From: Pseudomonadota bacterium
Lineage (GTDB): Bacteria > Desulfobacterota > Desulfovibrionia > Desulfovibrionales > Desulfovibrionaceae
Assembly: GCA_018816865.1 (NCBI GenBank)
Contig: JAHIUW010000017.1
Coordinates: 62,001 to 126,000, forward strand
Direction: 5' to 3'
Length of the DNA stretch: 64,000 nucleotides
Shown here piece after piece: positions 18,200-26,414 of this stretch. The position numbers were made by a program, and so were the translations under genes. Under the pieces are notes generated by a model. That model ran no database searches, had not been told where the DNA came from, and was given only the letters and a program-made list of their open reading frames with translations. How positions within the stretch are numbered: the first letter of the stretch is position 1; every line of letters starts with the position of its first letter.

Positions 18200-18682
18200 C
18201 TACAGCTTGTAGCCAATGGCACGCAAAAAACCCTTGCGCTGTTCCTCGTCCTGCGGTGTCTCCACACCCTTGGAGGCAAAACCGTCAATGACACCCATCA
18301 CACCGCGGCCCTGTCCGGTCTCGGCCACAATGACCTCCAGCGGGTTGGCCGTGGCGCAGAACAGCCGAACCACCTCGGGCACATTCTGCACGGCGTTGAC
18401 GATATTCAAAGGAAACATGTCCTTCATAAAAATGATGAAGCTGTGCCCGCAGGACAAGGACAGGGCATTCTTCCTGGCCAATTCGATGCAGCCCTCATCC
18501 GTGCCGGACAGGCGAATCAGGCATTTGTCCGAGGCCTCGCAAAACGCCAGACCGAACTTGGCAAAGGGCACGGTGCCCACAATGGCTTCATGCAAATCCT
18601 CGACGGTCTTTATGAAATGCGACTGCCCGAGGATGAGGTTCAGGGCGTCGGGATTCTCAATCTTGACGATGGTCAGTTCCAT
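18200..18682 (-). CDS. adenosine-specific kinase (DUF355)
   Basis: A 160-residue protein matching the compact adenosine-specific kinase family first described in archaea (DUF355). Recognisable segments are MELTIVKIENPD, NLILGQSHFIKTVEDLHEA, FGLAFCEASD and FCATANPLEVIVAETGQGRGVMGVIDG, which span the whole length. Members bind adenosine or AMP and form a nucleotide-binding homotrimer. The ATG at 18682 has AGGAGG four bases upstream. It is transcribed alone between an AT-rich upstream region and its own terminator. Confidence 0.85.
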   Translation of the reverse strand: MELTIVKIENPDALNLILGQSHFIKTVEDLHEAIVGTVPFAKFGLAFCEASDKCLIRLSGTDEGCIELARKNALSLSCGHSFIIFMKDMFPLNIVNAVQNVPEVVRLFCATANPLEVIVAETGQGRGVMGVIDGFASKGVETPQDEEQRKGFLRAIGYKL

Positions 18683-19214
18683 GGCAGCCTCCTGCCCCGT
18701 TAAAGGGGCGGCTGGATTCATTGTTGTGCAAGCAGTTTTATCACAAGCCCTTTACGAGGTGAAGCCTGACCTCCTTGCTTTCAGCTGGCAAGGCAGAACC
18801 AGTAATAACCCCCTCGCTCTTGCCGAAAGCACCTGCTGACAAAACAACAAACACCATTGACCATACTGTTTCTGCATACGCAACCATCAATGCACCATAG
18901 AACGATATAATCACACCCATTAGACCAGCCACTAAAGTGGCTCTTCCCACCGTACATCTTTGCACCTTCAAACAGCACCGCGCATTTATCAAAAGACTAA
19001 ACAATTGTAATTGTGCATGAAATACCCACGTGATATGTTAAACAAAAGTCATCTTCGACAGCAGGCGCGCCTTCGCACCTCATCACTTTACTTATACCGG
19101 GCAACCACCTTGAGTTGCCTACAACAGCAAAGGATTCTCACCAAACTCACAGACTGATCCACAACCGCATGCCACCTAGTTAGATTTATCTATAGCGCTC
19201 AAGGTGACCACATC
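18683..19214. other. AT-rich intergenic region upstream of the sigma-factor fusion
   Basis: About 530 bases of unusually AT-rich DNA separate the adenosine-specific kinase from the sigma-factor fusion. It contains a minus-strand frame of 87 codons with a TTG start and no ribosome binding site, which I do not accept as a gene. An inverted repeat at 19100-19119 and an AT-rich TTAGATTTATCTATAG segment at about 19180-19195 are candidate control elements for the downstream gene. Confidence 0.45.
19100..19119. promoter_or_regulatory. inverted repeat upstream of the sigma-factor fusion
   Basis: GGCAAC at 19100-19105 is repeated in inverted form as GTTGCC at 19114-19119 with an 8-base spacer, about 95 bases before the start codon. 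It could be an operator or a small hairpin; there is no further support. Confidence 0.3.
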
Positions 19215-20615
19215 ATGGCTCAAGCCAGAGATTTTGACAGACGAAACGGCCCGGTTCAGCTGCGAACAAATAACCTCGGCACAGACGCATTTAACAAACT
19301 GATTTCAGAACTGATGCCTGGAATGCTCGTGCGTGCAAGCCGCATCCTCCTGTCTCGGGAAGATGCTCAGGATGTCGTGCAGGATTCCCTCATCATCGCA
19401 TTCACCAGGCTTGACCAGATTCGAAACGTCAACAGCTTTCCGGGCTGGCTCAAATCCATTGTCGACTCTCAATGCTTCCGGCATTTGCGCAAGCGAAACA
19501 AAGAAGTTCCCTTGGATGGGTTGGAGCACTACCAACCGCTGGCCCCGAAATACCTGGATCCAGCATCCAGGTATGAGCAGCGCTGTTTCCTGGCAGCAGT
19601 CAATCATGCATTTCTACAATTATCTGCCCCCCTGCGGGACGTCTGCCACCTCTACTATGAATCCGGCCATTCCATCGATGAAATCGCCGATATCCTTGCC
19701 GTCAATAAGGGCACCGTCCGCAAGCGATTGCACAGCGCTCAACCCCTACTGGCCAGCATGCTTAAGGACCAAATGGGGGAAACAGCAATCCGGGTGGGGT
19801 ATCTGCCCATTTCCGACCATCTGCTAGGCATGGTAGCCCACAGGTTGAGCAAAGGGCGGCATTCGAGAATCCACATGAAACGCTTCCTGTCGTGGAGCGT
19901 CCTCGCCGAAGCATTGAAGCAGGGGCGCATCGATGCGGCCTTTATCATGGCCCCCCTTGCCATGCATCTGTGCAACTCCGGCACGCGCCTCAAATACGTC
20001 CTGGACGGACATCATGATGGCAGCGCCCTGGCGGCATCCACCCACAAGCTCCAGGGCAAACTCGTGGGGGTACCCGGCCCTTATTCCACACATCGCGTCC
20101 TGCTGGGCAAACTGGCCCATGAAGCTCCGAATCTCTGGGAAAACATCAACACCGCGGACACCAATCCGTCCTACGCCATCCGGTCCCTGAAAAGCCAGAC
20201 CATCGACGCATTCTTCTGCGCAGAACCATGGAGCACGAAATGCGTATGTGAAGGCGATGCGAAAGTCTTCATCCGCTCCAAGGATCTGGCTCCCGGTCAT
20301 CCCTGCTGTGTCGTGGCCGTGCGCGAAGACTTTTGCCAGGCACACCCCTGTCTGGTGAACGAATATGTCTGCGCTCTGCTTCGGGCACGCGACAAGATTC
20401 ATACCGACATCACATACTGTGCGGAAACCCAGACCATTTACACCGGCATCCAAAGCGAACTCGCCGCCCGGGTGCTCGAAGGCAAAGTAGTGACCTTCGA
20501 TAATCTTCGCCCGGACAAAGACCGAATGGCCAAGTTCATGAAACTCGCCATTGCCAGTGGAGTGCTGTCCGCCTCTTGCGATCTGGACCAATTCGTGTGC
20601 AACAAATTCCTTTGA
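19215..20615 (+). CDS. ECF sigma factor fused to a NasS/NrtA-like ligand-binding domain
   Basis: A 466-residue protein made of two parts. Residues 25-95 are sigma-70 region 2 (DAQDVVQDSLIIAFTRLD, then SFPGWLKSIV) and 125-182 are region 4 with the helix-turn-helix SIDEIADILAVNKGTVRKRL. From residue 191 to the end the protein follows the NrtA/NasS/CmpA group of nitrate, nitrite or bicarbonate binding proteins: IRVGYLPISDH, FLSWSVLAEALKQGRIDAAFIMAPLAM, GVPGPYSTH and IDAFFCAEPWST. No signal peptide or membrane segment is present, so the binding domain should be cytoplasmic like NasS. No anti-sigma gene lies nearby. I infer a sigma factor directly gated by a small ligand, controlling the FNT/molybdoenzyme genes that follow. 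AAGGTG lies eight bases before the ATG. Confidence 0.88.
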   Translation: MAQARDFDRRNGPVQLRTNNLGTDAFNKLISELMPGMLVRASRILLSREDAQDVVQDSLIIAFTRLDQIRNVNSFPGWLKSIVDSQCFRHLRKRNKEVPLDGLEHYQPLAPKYLDPASRYEQRCFLAAVNHAFLQLSAPLRDVCHLYYESGHSIDEIADILAVNKGTVRKRLHSAQPLLASMLKDQMGETAIRVGYLPISDHLLGMVAHRLSKGRHSRIHMKRFLSWSVLAEALKQGRIDAAFIMAPLAMHLCNSGTRLKYVLDGHHDGSALAASTHKLQGKLVGVPGPYSTHRVLLGKLAHEAPNLWENINTADTNPSYAIRSLKSQTIDAFFCAEPWSTKCVCEGDAKVFIRSKDLAPGHPCCVVAVREDFCQAHPCLVNEYVCALLRARDKIHTDITYCAETQTIYTGIQSELAARVLEGKVVTFDNLRPDKDRMAKFMKLAIASGVLSASCDLDQFVCNKFL

Positions 20616-20909
20616 TGCCCGCCTGCTGCGCCCATCGCACAAGACATCCCCCCTCTCCTTTCAGAACGAGCATCCGGCCCCCACTTCCGCGAAGGTTCAC
20701 CCGATTATTTTCAACTTTCTTTCTCCAGGCAGGTAACTTTTTCGGCACCTCGCGGCTCTTTATGTTGCAGGCGTCAAAAAATGTCTGCGCGCAGTGCACC
20801 GCGCCGAGCAATGGACTCCCAGAGAAACCACATTTCCCGTTGACGGGAACAGTTGAGCATCCACGCCCACAGATCATCAGGGCAAAGGACGTTTTCACAG
20901 GAGAACTTG
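20616..20909 (+). other. long leader between the sigma fusion and the FNT gene
   Basis: A gene-free stretch of 294 bases. It contains a GTAACTT at 20733-20739 that resembles the AAC core of ECF -35 elements, and a perfect 6-bp hairpin (20834-20839 with 20844-20849) 60 bases before the FNT start. It may hold a promoter recognised by the upstream sigma factor or a structured 5' leader. Neither is demonstrated. Confidence 0.35.
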
Positions 20910-21800
20910 ATGCCGTTGAATTCAGAGGAACATATTCTGGGGGTTGCGGACCTCTGTTCAAAAAAATGGGAAATGCTCAGAGACAGGCCTCTGGCTTTCC
21001 TGCTTTCAGCATTCGCAGGAGGTGCATTTGTCTGCTTCGGGGCCATGCTGGCTTTGGCCGTATCAGCCGGGGTCCCGCAAAATATGGCACCAGGGCTGGC
21101 CAATCTGCTCATGGGCCTGGTTTTCATGTTCTCGCTGGTCATCATCATGTTCAGCGGCATGACGCTGGTGACAGCGGACATGGCCTACGGCCTAGTAGGA
21201 GTGTTTCAAAGCCGGATATCCTGGGGACAATTCGCCCTGGGCGTTTTTGCCGGTTATATCGGCAATTTCGCCGGTTCCATGAGCTTCATGTGGATCATGA
21301 GCAAGGGGGGCGGCTATCACGCCTTGCCCTGGCTTATGCGCGCACACGATATCGGCCTGGCGAAGACAGGTGAAACCGCCATGGAAATCTTTGTCATGGG
21401 CATCATCTGCACATGGACGCTCCAGTCCGCAGCCATTCTTTTCATGAAAACCAACGACGACATGAGCAAGATCATGCTGACGGCATACGGCCCCCTGGCC
21501 TTTGTTGCCGGCATGAACGAGCACTGCATCGCCAACATTGGCTTTCTGGCGGTGCCACTGTTCCAGCAGGACATGTGGATCGAGACCGTTTCGAGCATGA
21601 ACGGAATAACCCCCACGCTGATGCACTGGGGGTTCGGAAAATACGGGTGGGCACACAACCAACTGTTCACTGTCATGGGCAATGCCATCGGCGGAACCTT
21701 GTTCGTGGCCGTGATTTTTCAGCTTGTGGCCGACCCGCTCAAACTCAAGGAATTATATCGCAAACGCCGGATGCAGACCGCAACGGACAAACACACCTAA
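20910..21800 (+). CDS. formate/nitrite transporter (FNT) family channel
   Basis: A 296-residue integral membrane protein with about six hydrophobic helices and the FNT layout: GGAFVCFGAMLAL, NLLMGLVFMFSLVIIMFSGMTLVTADM and a later GMNEHCIANIGF segment around the central conserved His. FNT channels move formate, nitrite, hydrosulfide, lactate or similar monovalent anions across the inner membrane. I cannot tell which anion this one carries. The ATG at 20910 follows AGGAG by seven bases; an upstream start at 20853 is not supported. It begins the probable operon that runs through the molybdoenzyme subunits. Confidence 0.88.
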   Translation: MPLNSEEHILGVADLCSKKWEMLRDRPLAFLLSAFAGGAFVCFGAMLALAVSAGVPQNMAPGLANLLMGLVFMFSLVIIMFSGMTLVTADMAYGLVGVFQSRISWGQFALGVFAGYIGNFAGSMSFMWIMSKGGGYHALPWLMRAHDIGLAKTGETAMEIFVMGIICTWTLQSAAILFMKTNDDMSKIMLTAYGPLAFVAGMNEHCIANIGFLAVPLFQQDMWIETVSSMNGITPTLMHWGFGKYGWAHNQLFTVMGNAIGGTLFVAVIFQLVADPLKLKELYRKRRMQTATDKHT

Positions 21801-21809
21801 GGAGGATGA

Positions 21810-21944
21810 ATGGACTACGATTACAGCCCATTTAATCCCGTCATCTGGGGCGTCTTCATTGCCGCCTGGGCGATCATTTGGGTCATTGGGAATACGTACC
21901 GAAAAAAAAACCACTTTGGTGAAGACGAGCGACAAGGCAAATAA
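21810..21944 (+). CDS. 44-residue single-span membrane peptide
   Basis: A short frame starting ATG GAC TAC GAT directly after an AAGGAGGATGA site at the end of the FNT gene. The product is MDYDYSPFNPVIW followed by a single hydrophobic span (VFIAAWAIIWVIG) and a basic then acidic tail ending in ERQGK. The 9-base gap from the FNT stop and the 39 bases to the oxidoreductase start place it inside the operon. A small membrane anchor or assembly peptide for the adjoining cytoplasmic enzyme or channel is the simplest reading, but this is inference. No family is recognised. Confidence 0.7.
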   Translation: MDYDYSPFNPVIWGVFIAAWAIIWVIGNTYRKKNHFGEDERQGK

Positions 21945-21983
21945 GTCAATGCTTTGGGTACAGTGAAACCTAGGAGTACGATT

Positions 21984-24119
21984 ATGTATGAAGATGGGTG
22001 GATTCCAACTATTTGCTATCAGTGCAAAGCTGAATGCGCCATTCTGGCCCGCGTGGAAGATGGCGTCGTCAAGGAAGTGAAAGGCAATCCCCGAGGTCGC
22101 GGCAAGGCCTGCGTCAAAGGCATGGCCGGCATCACTTCGCTCTATTCTTCGGAGCGACTCAAATACCCCATGAAGCGTGTCGGTGAACGTGGAAGCGGCA
22201 AGTTCGAACGCATCACCTGGGACGAAGCCATGGGCATCATGGAAACCAAACTGACCGAACTCCGCGAGCGTGGCGAAGCCCACAAGTTCACCTATTCCAT
22301 GTTCCCCCATTCGGTCACCGACCCCAAATGGCGGTTCGTGAACGCCTGCGGAGGCTTCATTTCCACAGGTCTGCCGCACTGTGACTCGGCCAAGATCATG
22401 GCTCACATGCACACCTTCGGTTGCTTCCCCAACCACCATATCGCCCCCATGTACAATACCGTACCCAAGGGTGGCCTGATGATCCTGTCCGGCCGTCATC
22501 CCTTCGGCTGCCTGGACGATGCCTGCGTGCCCAAGCACATCCTCGATGCCAAGGCACGTGGAGCCAAGCTCATCGTCATTGATCCCATCTACCGCACCGA
22601 AGCCTCCAAGGCCGACTGGTGGATTCCCATCAAACCCGGCGGAGATGCGTCCCTGTTCCTGGGCGTCTGCAACTATCTGCTGACCAACGACCTGCACGAC
22701 AAGGATTTCTGCGACAAATGGGTTCGTGAAGGGGACATGGAGAGCCTGAAGGCATACATCTCCGACAAGACCCCCCAGGCCATGAGCAAGATCTGTGGCG
22801 TTCCGGCTGCGGATATCGAGAAACTAGCCAAAATGGTTGCAGAAGCACCCAGCGCCTGCATCGATGCCTTCAAGTCCATCATGTACGGCAACGGCATGGA
22901 TTGGGGCCACGCTTGGTCCATCTTCTTGGTGATCACCGGCAATCTGGACAACCCCGGTGGCCAGCCCCTGCCCGAGATCGCTCCCATGGCTCCGGTCGAA
23001 CCCGTCCCCGCAGGCCCCAACCTTGGGGAACTGGGGTACCACCGCACGGGCAAGAACCGTGAGAAATTCGACAATTACAACTTCTTCCTGGAGCCCACCT
23101 GGTACGCAGCCCAGGCCATCAAGGATGACGGACTCAAGGTTTTCTTCGCCTCGGAGTGCAACCCTGCCCTGTCAGAAATGGGTTCGGGCGAATGGCGCAA
23201 GGCCGTGACCATGAAAGACGAGAACGGCGACTACAAGCTTGAGCTGCTCGTGGTCACGGAAATCATGCCATCCGAAACCATGAAATGGGCCGACCTCGTA
23301 TTACCCGACCAGACCAACTTCGAGCGTTGGGAATTGCTGTATATGCCCTGGTGGTACAACTTCGGCCACGGCACTGCCCTGTGCCAGCCCGTGGTCAAAC
23401 CCATTGGCGAGGCACGCCATGCCAACAGGGTCTTCATCGAACTTGGAAAACGCATGTTCCCGGAGTACTTCGCCTTTAAGGACGATGTCGAGTACTACGA
23501 CATCGAACTTGCCGGCGTGGGCATGTCGGTAAAGAAGCTGCAGGAGAACGGTGGTCTATGGTCGCCCGGCACTGCGGGCTTCCGCAAGTACGAGGACCAG
23601 GGCAAGTTCAACACCCCCTCCGGCAAGATCGAGCTGGAATGGCAGATGTATAAGGACATCGGGCAAGAGTGGCCCAACCCTGAACTGCCTCTGGAATATC
23701 GCCGAGGCGAAGATGAGTTCCCATTCATTCTGGTCAACTTCAGGACCATCTTTCTCAACAACACCGGTGCCTGGTCCCAGAACAATGCCCAGCTCCGCGA
23801 CCCGGCTTCGGGCCTGGACGCCAACCCCTGTCTGCTGAACCCCATCGATGCCAAGAAACTGGGCGTGGAAGACGGCGACACGGTGACCATGGAATCGGGC
23901 TCCGGCAAGGTCCAGATCCCCGTCAGACTCACGGAAAAGATCATCCCCGGTTGCGCCGGCATCATCCACGGCTTTGGCCAAACCATGGGCAAGGTGGCCT
24001 CGCGCGGCAACTGGATCAACGATAACGAGCTGATCGCCGATGCGGGCTCCACTCTGGATGAACAGGACATGCGCGGTGGCGAAGCTCACGTTTCCACCCG
24101 GATCAAGATCTACAAGTAA
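21984..24119 (+). CDS. cytoplasmic molybdopterin oxidoreductase, catalytic subunit (DMSO reductase family)
   Basis: A 711-residue catalytic subunit. The N-terminal [4Fe-4S] motif is C11, C14, C18 and C43, followed by the RLKYPMKRVG segment common to the family. PHCDSAK puts a cysteine, C133, at the expected metal-ligand position. The C-terminal molybdopterin-dinucleotide-binding domain includes LLNPIDAKKLGVEDGDTV and GIIHGFGQTMG. No twin-arginine signal is present, so it stays in the cytoplasm, unlike most Phs/Psr/Arr reductases that it otherwise resembles. The start at 21984 follows TAGGAG. The partner Fe-S subunit is the next gene. The substrate is unknown; the C133 context argues against a typical formate dehydrogenase. 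Confidence 0.88.
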   Translation: MYEDGWIPTICYQCKAECAILARVEDGVVKEVKGNPRGRGKACVKGMAGITSLYSSERLKYPMKRVGERGSGKFERITWDEAMGIMETKLTELRERGEAHKFTYSMFPHSVTDPKWRFVNACGGFISTGLPHCDSAKIMAHMHTFGCFPNHHIAPMYNTVPKGGLMILSGRHPFGCLDDACVPKHILDAKARGAKLIVIDPIYRTEASKADWWIPIKPGGDASLFLGVCNYLLTNDLHDKDFCDKWVREGDMESLKAYISDKTPQAMSKICGVPAADIEKLAKMVAEAPSACIDAFKSIMYGNGMDWGHAWSIFLVITGNLDNPGGQPLPEIAPMAPVEPVPAGPNLGELGYHRTGKNREKFDNYNFFLEPTWYAAQAIKDDGLKVFFASECNPALSEMGSGEWRKAVTMKDENGDYKLELLVVTEIMPSETMKWADLVLPDQTNFERWELLYMPWWYNFGHGTALCQPVVKPIGEARHANRVFIELGKRMFPEYFAFKDDVEYYDIELAGVGMSVKKLQENGGLWSPGTAGFRKYEDQGKFNTPSGKIELEWQMYKDIGQEWPNPELPLEYRRGEDEFPFILVNFRTIFLNNTGAWSQNNAQLRDPASGLDANPCLLNPIDAKKLGVEDGDTVTMESGSGKVQIPVRLTEKIIPGCAGIIHGFGQTMGKVASRGNWINDNELIADAGSTLDEQDMRGGEAHVSTRIKIYK

Positions 24120-24131
24120 AAGGAGTTTGAA

Positions 24132-24686
24132 ATGAGACAGCTCAGCATAATGGTGGATCTCGATCGCTGCATCGGGTGCAAAACCTGCATCGTGGCCTGC
24201 CGCAATCACCACGGCATCATCGATCACGAAAACGATCAACCCGGTGCCATTCCAAGCTACCTCAGGGTGGAAAGCAAACTTGAAGGTACTTTCCCCTCGT
24301 TGCAGGAAGATTACTGGGTGGTCATGTGCCAGCACTGCAAAAAGACCCCTTGCGCCAAGGTTTGTGAAGTCGGCGCCATCACCAAGGATGAGCAGACCGG
24401 CATCGTCCTCATCGACCAGGAAAAGTGCAACGGCTGTGGCGAATGCATCGACAAGTGCCCTTACAAGGTCATCCAATTCAACAAGCAGACCAACTACGCG
24501 CACAAGTGCAACATGTGCTACGATCGCGTAATCCACGGCCTGGACCCGGTCTGTGTGGACGTCTGCATGACCGACGCCTTGAGCTTCGGTGAAAAGGAAA
24601 TCCTGCTGATGCAGGCCGAGGCCGACGGCAAACAGGTGATCAAGAAAATGAGCACCCAGTCCATCATCTACACCAAGACTCCCTAA
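24132..24686 (+). CDS. four-cluster ferredoxin-type electron-transfer subunit
   Basis: A 184-residue DmsB/PhsB/NrfC-type subunit with sixteen cysteines in four groups: CIGCKTC with a following C, CQHCKKTPC with C, CNGCGEC with C, and CNMC with a later PVCVDVC. Each group fits one [4Fe-4S] cluster, so it should wire electrons to or from the catalytic subunit encoded 12 bases upstream. It lacks a signal peptide. AAGGAG precedes the ATG by about six bases. No dedicated quinol-oxidising membrane subunit follows; only the 44-residue peptide upstream could anchor the complex. Confidence 0.93.
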   Translation: MRQLSIMVDLDRCIGCKTCIVACRNHHGIIDHENDQPGAIPSYLRVESKLEGTFPSLQEDYWVVMCQHCKKTPCAKVCEVGAITKDEQTGIVLIDQEKCNGCGECIDKCPYKVIQFNKQTNYAHKCNMCYDRVIHGLDPVCVDVCMTDALSFGEKEILLMQAEADGKQVIKKMSTQSIIYTKTP

Positions 24687-24693
24687 CTCATAC

Positions 24694-24729
24694 AAAGGGC
24701 CGGTCGACGTTTCCGTCGGTCGGCCCTTT
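24694..24729 (+). terminator. hairpin after the molybdoenzyme operon
   Basis: AAAGGGCCG at 24694-24702 pairs with CGGCCCTTT at 24721-24729, with a partly paired middle. It lies seven bases after the Fe-S subunit stop. The T run is short, so attenuation with partial readthrough into the FmdE-like gene is possible. Confidence 0.6.
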
Positions 24730-24755
24730 GCAAATCCTTATTCCTCAGGGACACC

Positions 24756-26414
24756 ATGAACACGGACTACTCACAACTCCTGGCTCCATCCGATACCATC
24801 GGCCCCTATTCAATCGATCAATTCATAGAGGCTGCCACCCGGTTCCATGGCTATGCCGCGCCGGGTCTCGTCCTGGGCGGATTCATGGTGGACGCCGCCA
24901 TCAAAGCCCTACCCGACGACACCTTGTTCGATGCCATCAGCGAAACATCATGGTGCCTGCCCGATGCGGTTCAGATGCTATCCCCCTGCTCCATCGGCAA
25001 CGGCTGGCTCAAAATCCTGAATCTTGGCCTGTACGCCGTATGCCTGTACGACAAATTCACGGGCAAGGGCGTGCGCCTGTGGCTCGATCTGGACAAGGTA
25101 GAGCCTGACTCCGAAATCAAAACCTGGCTCCTGAAGCTCAAACCAAAACCGGAGCAGGATTCCAAACTCCTGCGCCGCCAGATTATCGAGGCCGGAGCCA
25201 GTCTCTGCTCCATGCGCGATGTGCAGATCAGGCCCGAGCAACTCATCAAGCGCAGCAAAGGCCGGGTTGTCCCCTGCCCGATCTGCAAAGAGCCCTACCC
25301 GGCCCAATTCGGGGCCATCTGTCGTTCCTGCCAAGGCGAATCGCCCTATGTGGACAGCCCCAACGCAGAGTTCCTGGCCGAGCCCGATCTTGTGGCCACA
25401 CTCGTGCAGAAGGCCATCGGTGGAAGCCCCCTGCACGACATGACCCGAATCGAACCAGGGGTCAGCAAGGGCCCCGAATTCCTGCACGGGCAGGTCATCA
25501 CCGGCGGCGACGTCTGCCGGCTGCAACGCATGGGCCGCAGCCGCATCTACCTTGACGATCAGAACCCCGGCACCGAATGGGTTCACGAAAACAAGGTGGC
25601 AACCGCCTTTGCCAAACTCATGTCCGGCCCAGGAACCAGGGTGCTTGGCGACCCGCGTGAAGGCAAATCAAAGCTAGTGGCCGCTCACGACGGTTTACTG
25701 GTCGTCGATTCGGCCAGACTCAAACAATTCAACCATGTTCCCGGTGTCATGTGCGCCTGTCGCCAATCTCACTCCATCGTACAGAAAAGCGCCCAGATCG
25801 CAGGCACGCGCGCCATCCCGCTGTACCTGCCAAACAGAGACTTCCAGGCTGCGCTTCAGATTTTGGACGAGGAACCACTCTTCGCAGTTCATCCGCTCCG
25901 CAAGGCCCGGGTCGGTGTGCTGGTAACCGGGACCGAAGTGTTCACCGGACTTGTGGAAGACAAATTCGCGCCTGTTGTGTCCGCCAAGGTGGCGCATCTG
26001 GGAAGCCAGGTGGTCAGCACCATCAAGGCACCGGACGATGCCAGGGCCATCTGCAACGCGGTACAGAAGCTTGTGGCAGAACAATGCGACCTCATCATCA
26101 CCACGGCAGGCCTCTCCGTTGACCCGGATGATGTCACCCGCAAGGGGCTACAGGACGCGGGGATCACGGAAATGCTTTACGGCATGCCCGTCCTCCCCGG
26201 AGCCATGACCCTGTTGGGGCACCTGGGATCGGTTCAGATTCTGGGGGTTCCGGCCTGCGCCCTGTTCCATAAGACCACAAGCCTTGACCTGCTGTTGCCA
26301 AGGCTGCTCGCCGATATCCCCATCACGCGTTCGAATCTTGCCGAATTCGGAGAAGGCGGGTTGTGCCACGAGTGCAAGACCTGCACGTTCCCCAAATGTT
26401 CATTTGGCCGCTAG
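24756..26414 (+). CDS. FmdE-like / molybdopterin-binding fusion protein
   Basis: A 552-residue fusion. The N-terminal 200 residues resemble FmdE, the protein encoded with molybdenum formylmethanofuran dehydrogenase: HGYAAPGLVLG corresponds to the usual HGHxCPG metal site, and PCPICKEPYPAQFGAICRSCQG is its zinc ribbon. The usual Cys and second His of the HGHxCPG motif are replaced here. The C-terminal half (from about 385) is a MoCF/MoeA-type molybdopterin-binding domain: VGVLVTGTEVFTG, TTAGLSVDPDDVT, GMPVLPGAM and a Cys-rich end GGLCHECKTCTFPKCSFG. Placed straight after a molybdoenzyme operon, it is probably a dedicated cofactor insertion or sensing factor (inference). Confidence 0.8.
   Translation: MNTDYSQLLAPSDTIGPYSIDQFIEAATRFHGYAAPGLVLGGFMVDAAIKALPDDTLFDAISETSWCLPDAVQMLSPCSIGNGWLKILNLGLYAVCLYDKFTGKGVRLWLDLDKVEPDSEIKTWLLKLKPKPEQDSKLLRRQIIEAGASLCSMRDVQIRPEQLIKRSKGRVVPCPICKEPYPAQFGAICRSCQGESPYVDSPNAEFLAEPDLVATLVQKAIGGSPLHDMTRIEPGVSKGPEFLHGQVITGGDVCRLQRMGRSRIYLDDQNPGTEWVHENKVATAFAKLMSGPGTRVLGDPREGKSKLVAAHDGLLVVDSARLKQFNHVPGVMCACRQSHSIVQKSAQIAGTRAIPLYLPNRDFQAALQILDEEPLFAVHPLRKARVGVLVTGTEVFTGLVEDKFAPVVSAKVAHLGSQVVSTIKAPDDARAICNAVQKLVAEQCDLIITTAGLSVDPDDVTRKGLQDAGITEMLYGMPVLPGAMTLLGHLGSVQILGVPACALFHKTTSLDLLLPRLLADIPITRSNLAEFGEGGLCHECKTCTFPKCSFGR

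Noticed and set aside
18741-19004. An 87-codon minus-strand frame with hydrophobic segments
   Set aside because: It starts at a TTG with no ribosome binding site in AT-rich DNA. Hydrophobic stretches are expected from AT-rich codons.
21984-24119. Assignment as formate dehydrogenase because of the FNT neighbour
   Set aside because: The active-site region reads PHCDSAK, not the Cys/Sec-His context of formate dehydrogenases, and FNT channels also carry nitrite and hydrosulfide.
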